Positions 1 to 12,200 of a DNA stretch of 64,000 bases are shown piece by piece. Numbering within the stretch: position 1 is the stretch's first letter; the number at the start of each line of letters is the position of its first letter. Source of the stretch: Puccinellia tenuiflora (lineage: Eukaryota > Streptophyta > Magnoliopsida > Poales > Poaceae). Position numbers and translations under genes: made by a program. Below the pieces are notes generated by a model that worked only from the letters and a program-made list of their open reading frames with translations, searched no databases and was not told where the DNA came from. The stretch covers positions 62,001 to 126,000 of the forward strand of contig QRDG01000518.1 of NCBI GenBank assembly GCA_012064385.1, in the 5' to 3' direction.

Positions 1-295
1 CCTAGGTCAGACGCACTACACATCATATGCCTGTGCAAATCAACACACAGTCAACCCAATTGAAAGAGCTAAATTACTGAAATGTGCAATAAATGGAGAC
101 ATAGTTTACCACGACAACAGAATTAAAGTTGACCCACAAGTGGTTGGCAAATTATAACAGGGAAATGAAAATGCAGTACTGCTCTTTCAAACCAGTGTGA
201 CCGTATTGTCAAACAATTGTCTTTACAAAAATTACTAGTGTCTACAGAAAACCCTTTTTCATCAATGATTATGGCATAAATAAAGGAGAACTTAC

Positions 296-3200
296 AAAGG
301 CAACATATTCAAGAGTGCGTGTGAAGCAGCATGTGAACCAGCTCGAAACTCTAGTTTCCTTTCCTCCACAGCTATTTTTGCCGACTGCGGAATCCGTATC
401 CAAACAGCCTATAATTGCGGCGTCATATACAAAATACAAGTGTAAGAATTATGGGAAATGCATCACAATGGTGCTAAGATTTATAGTTCAGCCACTGACC
501 TCAGAATTGTAGGAATATGGAGGCAGGCTAAGTTCAACGGTGTCCAGTATTTTATTGCCTGATTTACATATGCGATGAAAGCCAAACCATTTGGTGGTCA
601 CCTTGCAATCATTTGCTTGGGCAGTTGTCTTCAAATGGTTAGTTTTGCATGTCTCCGTCGGAAGATAAGCCTTCAAGAGAAGGGCCAATTAATTATTGAG
701 AACAAGATGTATAAAGATTTCACATAAGGAGAAAGAAATTGAAAAGACTCTCGTGCGATCAAGCATTGTAGGAGGAACAGTTATCCTCTTTTATTTATTA
801 CATGAGGCAAATATAGGTTTCTCCCAGAAAGAAAAGGAAAACAAGGAACAAGTCATAGATTGACCGAACATAGTTGATTTCAAACAAATCAATGACAGTG
901 AAAAGTTATATCATTGACATCTAATGGAAAAGGAGGTGTTCAATAGTCCTCAAAATTAGTGAATTAACTAGAGTCTATAAATTCAAGATAGAAGAGATAT
1001 AAACTATGTCGCGCAACAAAATTGGAGGGGATGCAAATTAACAATAGCAGAATACTTTCAAAAATATATGAGACCAAGTATTCCAATGCTTTCAAGAACA
1101 TACGTAATCTCCTCCGAGGACATTGATGTCAGTGTAGTCTCGTGTTTTTGTGTAATACTTCACATCAGCTTTCCTGCAGAAAGCTTTTCTTGATGCCAAA
1201 TCAAGCTCCTCGACTAAGTAATTGACACCCTGATGCATGTAAATAGCACCCTCATACACCTGAAATTGAGAAAAAGGCTCTTGAGATAATACTAATAACA
1301 GAACTAGGAACATACATTCATGTACTTGTGGCTCAAGAATTGATTACATAATGCACTGATTGTAAATTCACGAATTTATCTACCTGCTTTGAACAGATAC
1401 TCATGTACAGTTAGAACATATTACCTGAAAAAATGCCTTACTTTCCTCAATTTCCTCAAGTAATCTGTTATTTAACTTGTCTATCACGCTGTACTTGTCA
1501 TGCTCAATTGCTCTTATGCTTACTGTATGTGAAGGTCTTTTCTGCAGAAATCAAAATACTACTGACACAAAAAGGAATGGAGTTATTTTTCATAGAATAG
1601 AGAATGAACAAATGAACGAACCTCTGGTCCAATATAATTCCACATAGTCGAAGAGAAAGGTCCAGATGGATTGTTAACCAGATAACCTTTCTCTTTTAGA
1701 GTCGTCATTATACTATCCAGACTAGAACCGAAGTGATTCTCATCATATTGCAAGCATATTGGATGTTCATAAGCAGCACAGGCAAGGTGCTGTTCTAAAA
1801 GCTGTAATAAATTTCAAAAAAAAAATCAAATTCCAAAAAACCAAGGGAAAAGTTAGATACAAGTATTTAAACTCATCAATATAGTCGGTTCACTAAGCAC
1901 GGATTCATGGACCTACCTTAGGGTTATGTGAATCAACTTGGCAGTGCTCAATTGGTCTGCCAAATAGTTTATGTGGGGATTTCATGAAATACTGATCTAA
2001 AGGACCCTCAAATGCAACATAAATCGCTAATGATTGCTTTGCTCTCCTTCCAGATCTTCCGGCTTGCTGCCATAAACTACAACCAAAATTCTATACCTTA
2101 GTAGGTTCAAGAAAAACATTACCTCTACCAGACAGATCACATCCACCTACCTGGCAACACTCCCAGGAAATCCAAGATGCAATGTTGCATCAATATGTCC
2201 AACATCAATTCCCAGCTCAAGAGCATTCGTGGAAGCAACACCACGAAGTTTTCCCTCAAAGAGATCAGCCTCAATTTTTCTTCTGTCCTGCAATAGTTTG
2301 TTTTTTAGTCCACGTTTAATAGGCAAACATGTTATTTGAGCAATCAACACAGGGAAGTGGGGAGGGGGACACCTGAATTCATTATTTCAGAACCAAGAGT
2401 TTTACAGGATTGTGATTAATGCAAGGATAGATAGTCGCGCTGTAGAGGGGCTGTTATTTTATGGTCCAGATTCTTCAACTGAACAGACCTAAGGTTTAGA
2501 CCTAGATTTTTCAAGGAGCGCCGAAGGCCAGATGGCGTCTGATGTCTGCAGGCATATCAGTGTCTCAAATGGAGCTGAATGGGGGAGGATACTGGAAAGA
2601 TGCCGAATAGTTGCCCCACAGCGGCTGCATGAGGGTATGAGAAGAATAGGCAATCTCTGCCTTCGACGGCAGATGCGCAGCGGAGTACGAGGCATCATCT
2701 TAAAATGTCTTGTGGCAGAGAAACATATACTCAAAAAGTGGCTCCAGAGACCAGATATGATGATGCCGTGGACTCAATCAAAGCGCATTCACGGCAACCG
2801 TGATGTCACAAAGACGTGGGCAGCAAGCGAGCACTTCATGATGCACCTGGCGATGGTTGGAGAAAGAAGGAACTTCTTAACTGATAATAAGCATATATCC
2901 ACATAGGCAATGCTTTTGGAGAGACTACTGCCGGCAGACTGAAACATGGGGTGACCAAATACATAGCTTTAACTATCAGTTGTTCTTTGAGGGTGGTGGA
3001 ACGTATATGGACAGAAGGCAAGCTATTTGAGGTATTGTGGGCAAAAAGTTGTGGAGATGAACGAGTACACGTCACATTGACCTGGAGTAAATTACAAAAA
3101 ACCACCACAATTGAGACAAAGGTTTCAACCCTTCAGAAAAAAACCACCAGAAAACATGCATTTTGGTGGGTGTTTGTTGACTTTGCCTCAATTGTGGTGG

Positions 3201-6200
3201 TTTTTTGCAATTAACTCCATTGACCTGCAAGCTATTAGAGGTGTTCTGCAAAGAAATTGAACCACTGCCAGAGATCTATAGCACATGTTTCAAGTGTCCC
3301 CAAGAGCGTGTTGTTTAGACGTTTGAAGAAAGGTCAAATTAGGAGGAATTCACTTTTAACGAAGAAAATAAGATAGCTCGCAGGTGTTTATCTATGCGCA
3401 ATAGCCATATTCCCCATGAGCCTGTTATTCCTAGATACTTTGTGGTATACAATGATGAGAAATGGGTCGATAGAACTAGGAAATGCCAGAATTACTACTT
3501 GGCACCAGACGAAATAAACAGAAAGCACGGCTAAAAGCGAAATTATTATTGAGAGAGTCATGTTTTAGCCACAATTGCTAGACCTAGGTTTGATGATCAA
3601 GGCAACGATAAATTCTCTGGCAAATATCTGTGAGAGTAATCCTTGCTTAGGAATATAGGAGTAGGTGCTAAAATGTACTAGCAGTAAGCCAGCTGGTTAC
3701 TTGTAGAAAACTCTAGAAAGCTGGCTGTAGTAAGGTAGTTGTAGAAAACTCTAGAAAGCTAGTTGTAGTAAGGTAATTGTAGAAAGCTCTAGAAGCAGGT
3801 CCAAACCAACCTTGCACCTCTATATATACCACTATGTACTACAAGCTCAACAAGCTTTTGCAGCAATAGAGAACACCTTCCCACATAGCCTAAGTCTAAC
3901 ATTTGGTATCAGAGCCAGGTTAGGAGAGACCCAAGTTAGGAGAAGTTCAGCCAAGCTAGGAGAGGATCCTGAGAGATGTCAGCTCCACTTCAGCAGGGTG
4001 TTTCCCGCAGTCCGCTTCGCCAGCCACGGCGCCGTTCCCCTTCACCCCCACCAAGACGACCGCGCCACCGTGAGGCTGGAAGGCGCGAGGTCGTGGTTGA
4101 GCGTGTTGTGAAGGAAGTTGGCGGTGGCAATTACCCGACGCTGACGCGGACGAATTACACCGAATGGAGCCTCCTCATGAAGGTGAAGCTGCAGGCTCGG
4201 GGCATTTGGGATGCGATCGAGCTCGGCGCTGACGACTACCAAGAAGATCGAATGGCGCTGGAGGCCATCTTGCAAGCGGTGCCACCGGAAATGATGCCTG
4301 GTCTCGCTGTCAAGCGGACAGCAAAGGAGGCGTGGGAGGCGATTCGAGCCATGCGTGTTGGCTCAGACCATGTACGGAAGGGCAAGGTGCAGCAGCTGAA
4401 GAAGGAATTTGAGATGATCTCGTTCCGCGACGGGGAGTCCGTTGACGATTTCGCGCTGCGCCTCACCAACCTCGTCACAAACCTCGCCACGCTCGGAGCA
4501 CCTATCGACGAAACTCAAGTCGTCGAGAAATTCTTGCGAGTTGTGCCACCCAGGCTCTCGCAGATTGCCCTGGCAATCGAGACCCTCCTCGACACTTCTG
4601 AGATGTCATTGGAGGAGGTCACCGGTCGGCTAAAGGCAGCGGAGGATCGTCTCGAGTCACCGGAGCCGCTGCGTGAGCAGAGCAAGCTCCTGCTCACCGA
4701 GGAGCAGTGGCTAGAAAAGATGAAGGAGCGCCGAGGAGGCAGCTCCTCCAGGCCTGCACGTGGTGGCGCACAGCAGCGACGACGACCACCACATAAGAAG
4801 GGTGGAGAAAGCGGCACGATCGTGCAGCCACTAGAGACGGACCACGCAACGACACATGCCGCAACTGTGGCCGTCGTGGCCATTGGGCGAAGGACTGCTG
4901 GCAGCCTAGGAGAAATGGGAACAGGGCATTCTTGGCCCAAGAAGAGGAAGATGATGAGGAGCCTGCTCTCCTCATGGCGCAGGTCTGTGACATTCCTGCT
5001 CCAGCCATGAAGGATAGCACCACTCCAGCTCCAGCCATGAAGGACAGCACCACTACAGCTCCAAAGTATGCTCCACTTCATGTTGACGAACCGAAGGCAA
5101 AAGCCTACCTCGGGACAAACAGTGATGACGAGCAAATTGAGGTCTGGTACTTTGACGCCAGTGCCGTCGATGAAGAGGAAGGCTGGGATTGGGCAGCAGC
5201 AGCAGGTAGTGAATACTTCGACAACAACTTTGACATAGAGTACACCATCAGGGAGCCCAGCCAGGTGTCCAGTTCAGGAGAAGACGGACCCAGGTCGTCG
5301 AGACATGGGGCTCAAGGTGCCTCAGCCAGCGCCCCACCATCGCCTCCATCCGCTCCAGCAACAAGTGTTGCAACTCCAGCAGTAAGTGCCGCTACCCCAG
5401 CAACTCCGGAATTTGTCACGCCACTAGCAGATGATGATGATCGACTCGACGATGCACATGGCGACACACCAATTCGCTATCGCATGGTCGAGAATCTTAT
5501 TGGAGAAGAACTGGTCCCTGGGCTTGCACCGCGCAACCTCGACTCTGAGCTACACTTAGCCAGCACGGGGGAGCCGTGCTCATTCGCAGAAGCTGAGGGT
5601 GACAAGGCATGGCAGGCAGCCATGCGTGAGGAAATCGAAGCGGTGGAGCGAAACAAGACATGGGAACTCGTGGATCTGCCACATGGGCATCGACCAATAG
5701 GCCTCAAATGGGTCTATAAGTTGAAGAAAAATGAAGCCGGTGAAGTAATCAAACACAAAGCGCGACTGGTCGCTCGTGGCTTTGTTCAACAAGCCGGCGT
5801 AGACTTTGATGAAGTTTTTGCTCCCGTGGCTCGCATGGAATCAATTCGGCTGCTGCTTGCTCTGGCTGCCCAGGAGGGGTGGCATGTCCACCACATGGAC
5901 GTAAAATCAGCTTTCCTCAATGGAGAGTTGAAGGAGGAGGTCTATGTGAAGCAGCCACCCGGCTTCGTCGTCAAAGGAGAAGAAGGAAAGGTTTTGCGGC
6001 TGCGCAAGGCCCTCTATGGCCTGCGACAGGCACCGCGAGCATGGAACGCGAAGCTTGATTGCACGCTCAAAGAAATGGGCTTCAAACAGAGCGAGTACGA
6101 GCATGCAATCTACCGGCGCATCAACGGTGATGCAAACTTGCTCATTGGAGTATATGTGGATGATCTGATCATCACAGGTTCATCCAAAGGAGCAATAGAG

Positions 6201-9200
6201 AGCTTCAAGGACGAGATGAAGACAAAATTCCAGATGAGCGACCTTGGACTGTTGTCATTCTATCTCGGAATCGAAGTCCAGCAGCATGGCGACGGCATTA
6301 GCTTATGCCAGGCACACTATGCCTCGCGTATCCTTCAGCTAGGAGGAATGGAAGGCTGTAATTCTGCTCACACTCCAATGGAGGAGCGGCTCAGGTTGAG
6401 CCGTGAAAGTACAGCAGAAGAGGTGGACGCTACGGAGTACCGACGAATTGTTGGCAGCCTTCGCTACCTCGTCCACACCAGGCCAGACCTGGCCTTTGCT
6501 GTTGGGTTCGTCAGTAGATTCATGGAACGGCCAACAAAGGAGCACATGATGGCTGTGAGGAGAATTCTTCGCTACATCGCTGGCACGATCCACTATGGTC
6601 TTCACTACAAACGGAAGACAAAGGAGGCACAGCTGATTGGTTACAGTGACAGTGACCTCGCCGGTGACATTGACACCAGGAAGAGCACAAGTGGCACACT
6701 GTTCTTCCTCGGCAATTGCTTGGTGAGTTGGCAATCTGTCAAGCAGAAGGTGGTTGCTCAGTCTTCTTGTGAGGCAGAATATGTGGCAGCCACAACTGCA
6801 GCAAATCAAGGAATTTGGCTGGCTCGACTGCTTGGAGAACTTCAAGGAAGAAAAGCTGAGACAGTTGAGCTAAAGGTGGACAACAAGTCTGCCATAGCGC
6901 TAGCCAAAAATCCAGTCTTCCACGAGCGGAGCAAACATATCGATATTCGATATCACTTCATCAGAGACTGCTTGGAAGACGGAAGTATCAGCACCAGCTT
7001 CATCCAAACATCTGATCAACTCGCTGACATTTTGACAAAATCATTGGGGCGAGTGAAGTTTCAAGAGCTGCGTGCTCGAATTGGGATGGTCCAGGTCAAG
7101 CCAAGCTTGAAGAGCAAGGATTAGGGGGAGAATTGTGAGAGTAATCCTTGCTTAGGAATATAGGAGTAGGTGCTAAAATGTACTAGCAGTAAGCCAGCTG
7201 GTTACTTGTAGAAAACTCTAGAAAGCTGGCTGTAGTAAGGTAGTTGTAGAAAACTCTAGAAAGCTAGTTGTAGTAAGGTAATTGTAGAAAGCTCTAGAAG
7301 CAGGTCCAAACCAACCTTGCACCTCTATATATACCACTATGTACTACAAGCTCAACAAGCTTTTGCAGCAATAGAGAACACCTTCCCACATAGCCTAACT
7401 CTAACAATATCCACACAAAGCAAAAAGGGGAGCTGCAATTGGGCCAGCTGGTACCTTGATCACAAATTGCATGCTAAGTCCTAGAACAGAAATCACAAGT
7501 AGAATGGAACAATACATTGGGAAGTTGGCAAAAGGATAATAACCTCTGCAATGTAGCCACCACGATATACACAGATAGAATCTACCAGTTCTTTTGCAGT
7601 CACCTCAAGAATTTCACGCCTACAATAACAGATAGATCATCTAAAGAACTAAGAAAATACACACAGAGAAAAGTTCAAAGAAAAATGGATAAAATGAGAA
7701 ATAAAAAGGAGAGGAAAATGTGCTCTTACGTGTAAGATAGAACAAGCTCACAGAGCTTCCTAGTTTTACAGAATGCAATGCAGCGGAGCCCATGTTGAAC
7801 CATCTCTGAGAACAGATACGAAACCTCTACCATTGGGCTAACAAATAAAATATGACATATTAGTTCACAGACGGAAGTTATCCGACAATAACTGCAGAGA
7901 ATATGAACAAACACCTAATAAATGGCATGCAGTAGGAAACGAAATATATGCGAGAATTGATGACTCATGGTTTCCACTTTTTTGGTTGAGAAAAACTAAA
8001 GGATTTATTTTTGTATTAGAAACTTATACATCGCATATTTGATGTAGAGCAATTACAAAACCTCACTAAGGGTAAGGATGCGTTACTTTTGAGCATAGAG
8101 TACCATAGTACTTGAGAATGATGGTGTTACAACATTGTAGTATAGAATTTAACTGTAAGGTTTCAACCTCAAGTAATATGGTGTGTTATAGTTAAACTAC
8201 ATTTAAACTTTTGGCCCATACTGTTAAGAGTCTAGTAGCAATACAACTTTTATTAGCAATGATTCTTTGAACCCGATAAAATTGAAATTGGGGGAACTTG
8301 CAATGTCGGGCCAGCCACCTAAGAACAATCATGCATGTAATGAAAAGAAAGGCGATTGTATGTTTGAATTGTAGAATTGCAATGAAAAAAAAGTAACAAC
8401 AACACTAATTAGAAAGATTGTGTAAATACCTTGAGCGTCTAGTTACTAAACTAGCTTTTGAACCTCCCTCCTTTGTCATATGTAGTGGGGGATTCCACAA
8501 GAGAAAATATTTAGAACCGCACGGGCTTCCATCTTTCTGAATCAACTCAACATTATCCAATTTGGCCAGCTCCTGAGATGCATGCCCAAAGAGTGGATAT
8601 AAATTAAGTCTGCAAAAATAATAAATGAAGATGGACATCTCAAAATAATATTATCTACAATACTAGTAAGGTCTTGATCAACTAATTAATACGTGTTTTC
8701 CATAATAATATTTATCTCGGAACAATGGGAGAGAAGCTGGTATTTGAACTAAAATGACCAAAACCTGGTATACTAAAGAAAGTAAAATGAGAAGGAGCGG
8801 GTGTTATACATGCGGTAAAATTATCAAGGAGAGCTGGTTTATCATTTTTTTTTAGTTACAACCATATAGTTTCAAAAGTATAGTGAAGAGAAGATATGAC
8901 CTACCATCACATGCTCACGTGGGTTTGCTGAGGTAGCTGTACAAAACATGAATGTAGGATGACTGCCATAAACTGCACATACAAAAGACCGGGGTGTCCA
9001 GGAATTATATTTGTATCATCAGTAGTACCTATACTCAAGTATATCTGCTGACTTATATGACACAATTCAACAAAAAGAAGGATTGGGGAGTTAATTGACA
9101 GTTCATAGTTCTGGTAGCAACTGGTCTAGGGTTTGTCGCCCGGTGAGGTAGGGCGACCTGGGAATCCCTGACCTGGGGCGTGCGGCGATCAGTCTTAGGC

Positions 9201-12200
9201 ACGTTGGATCTGGAGGATGCGTACAGACCCCTGCGACCTTGGCGCGGGCTTGATACGCAATTATCGAGAGACGAGCTCCAGGTGTTTGACGCATCCACAC
9301 AGATGGTGGTAGGCGACGGGACATCGGACTTTTTCTGGGTAGACCGTTGGTTGGATAGGAATTCCATCCAGGAGATAGCACGGGATCTCATCGCGCTCAT
9401 CCAACGACACCCAGGGCGCACTGAGCTCGTTGGCCCTTTGACAATACGTTCAGCTGTGGATTCAGGTCCGCGATATAGCGTTTACGACGGAACCTGACAA
9501 ATTGTTGTGGATGATGATGCACAGTACTCTACCAAATCTTGCTAAGCTCAACTAACGTTCTTGGGCTCCCACACGAGTCAAGTTCTTCATTTGGCTCGCT
9601 TGCCAAAACCGTTGTTGGACAGGGGATAGGCTAGCGAGTCATGAGCTTCAACACCCCCTGCACTGCCCGTTATGTGACCAGTCAGAGGAGACCATGCAAC
9701 ATCTCCTTACCGGTTGCCCCTTCTTGTGGAAGAGGACGACTTCGTGGAGTGGTGGAAGATGGCTACCCGATCTATCCCATGCACTTTGCACAAGGGCACC
9801 TCGTCGTTGATCATGGTCACGACTTGGTGGATTTGGAAGCATCGCAACGTGGTCGTCTTCGACAACGTGCTGCCAAGTGCGTCTAGCCTTCTAGACACAA
9901 TTTGCTCCGAGGCGAGCTCGTGGGCTAATGCTAGAGCAATCGGCCTACGGGACTTGATTCCTCCTGGTGCTTACTTCTAGTGGGTTATGTTGTAAGGCGC
10001 AGTGTTAGCTCGTTCCCGAGCTTGTAAATAACGCTCCCCTTTCTATCAATGCATTGAAACACAAAACTTTTGTTTTTCCGTGAATTGTTCTTGTAGCAAC
10101 ATAAATGAAGCCGTCAGTCAACAACTAATTTTTGTTTCAGCAAAGTATACATACTATTTGAGCAAATGCGCTTCAATCTTCTAAGTATAAGTGCAGTATG
10201 GCAGCCAAATGCTCCTTGATATGAATGTGCTTCATCAATGACAATATACCTGAGTAAATAACGGCAGAAACTCGTTATGGGATGCACAAGAAAGGTATGT
10301 TTACCAAAAAAATTCATAAATGAAAACAAGAATTAACCTAGATGATGGATAAAAACGTTAAGAAAACAAAATAAGGAAATCGTTAAGAAAACAAAATAAG
10401 GAAATTCTATTACTTCCGCGTGAGGTTCGATATTAGGAATTGACCATTTTTTATTATGGCCGACTTTATATTAAAATCCAAAAATGGTACCATATTTCAC
10501 TCAGGAATTTATACTCGATGATTAAATAAAATTATAGGAAAAACTAAGGAAATCGTTTGCTTCCACCTGAGATTTGACAAAATCCTTTGAAATTGACCAT
10601 GACATGGCAAGACTGATACGTGCAGCATATCTGGGTTGGTAATTAACTGAGAGCGAAGAGAGTGAGTGATCAGACGTGCTGAAAAAAATTAAGCACAACT
10701 CTATAGCACCAGGACCACCTATTTACCAGCCGGGCACTATCCCTGATCCATAGACGATCTTCTCTAGGAGTATCTCCATCATAGATGTTAACATCAATAT
10801 CAGCGTGAAATGCTTTCTTCAGCTCCACTAAAGTCCTCAACTGATCTTGAGCTAAAGCCTGCAATACAACAGCCAAGTGAGTTGCAAATATTTAACGTAA
10901 CCATGACTAGGTGGGTTCGGTCTAGACCTTTGTCGGAAATATATACAGAGCACACGCAGTCAAATCTTGAGAGAGAGATTCAAGAACAGGAATATTGTAA
11001 CATAAGGACTTTCCACTGGACGTTGAGGTTGCAACCGCGACATGCTTCCCAGAAATTGAAGATTGTATAGCTTCGGACTGTACGGAGTTCAAGGCAATAT
11101 AAGGCATTAGCCTCAACAACAAAATAAGCAAATAAATAGATGACATACTCCATAATACCTGATGGCTATACAATCTAGATATTCCAATATTTTCTAATGC
11201 TTCCATCATAGTTTCTGAAAGATGATAAGGAAGCTCTGCATAAGATGCCCCTCTATATGGTATCTCCTCAATATGTACAATCTGAAACACAATACATCCC
11301 AACGACATAAAGATTGTAGTTTTATTGGCATTGTTACTTCTAAGAAATTCAAATAGAGTAGAAACCTGTCCCTCCTTTCCAAGGCCTTTCTTCAGATGTT
11401 CAACCATTTCAGCAGGTCCTAAGGGGTGTTTACCCTGCAATTCCAAATGCATCGTCAACATACCTTCCTACTAACCAATGCTTAGGATATGCCTAATGCT
11501 CCTGCTTGGAGAAACAACACTAGGCTGCAGTTTGGATTTATTCTAAACGGGGTGAAAGCTAAGGTAAAATTGACAGTGCAAAAGAGAAGACTGAATCGCC
11601 GCAAACCTACATGGCATGCTGATGCAGCAGATTTGACAAAACCACGCTTCTTATTCATGCTAGGCTGCTCCGATGCACCATCCACTCCAGATGTATCCCT
11701 GGAACTACTACCATTTTCCTTGGATAGTTTTCTCTTTTTCCTTGTCGACGGACTTTTACTTGTTGACACATCCTCTGCACAGCTACCAGCACACGGGATA
11801 CTTGAGGAGTACAAATCTTTCGATGCAGCATCAGCATTTGGGCTACTCGGTATCGATGACAGGTCATCCATAACGTCTTGCCAGACCGAATTAGCCTCGG
11901 CTGCCACTTCCGATGATATTGGTGGTGGATTTGCACTCTGCTCTTCGCCTGACGCGGCGACGGGAGAAGACTGCTGTGACTTCCGTGTAAAGGGAACGAG
12001 GACAATGAATTCACCATGGCTGACAACAAGGCTGTCAATCTTGGCGTCTAAACGCAGTTTAGCACCCTTCATCATGGGAAAACATGCTATCATCAGAAAA
12101 GCTGCAAGTATTTACAGCAGTTTCGAGTATAGAGATGAGGGTGCAGCAATGCCGCGAAACGTGACAAATTCATGGCAACGGCATCCCCTCAAAAAAGAAA

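Larger units (their letters stand above)
3624..7411 (+). mobile_element. Young non-autonomous Copia LTR retrotransposon in an HRQ1 intron
   Basis: The complete element is 3629-7406 with ATATC duplications at 3624-3628 and 7407-7411. The two 273-bp LTRs differ at one base that I could find (near their 3' ends), so the insertion is recent. A primer-binding site for initiator tRNA-Met follows the 5' LTR, and a purine tract (AGGGGGAGAA) precedes the 3' LTR. The order is gag, then directly RT and RNase H. The protease active site and the whole integrase are missing, and the flanking parts are joined in frame near 5156-5170. The element lies antisense to HRQ1. Movement would have needed integrase and protease from a related full-length element. 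Confidence 0.95.

Noticed and set aside
2532..2906. 124-codon open frame in the HRQ1 intron
   Set aside because: It lies between HRQ1 exons, matches no known family, and an equally open frame exists on the other strand.
4797..4856. Programmed -1 frameshift site in the young Copia element as an established feature
   Set aside because: No standard slippery heptamer is visible, so it is listed only as a possibility.
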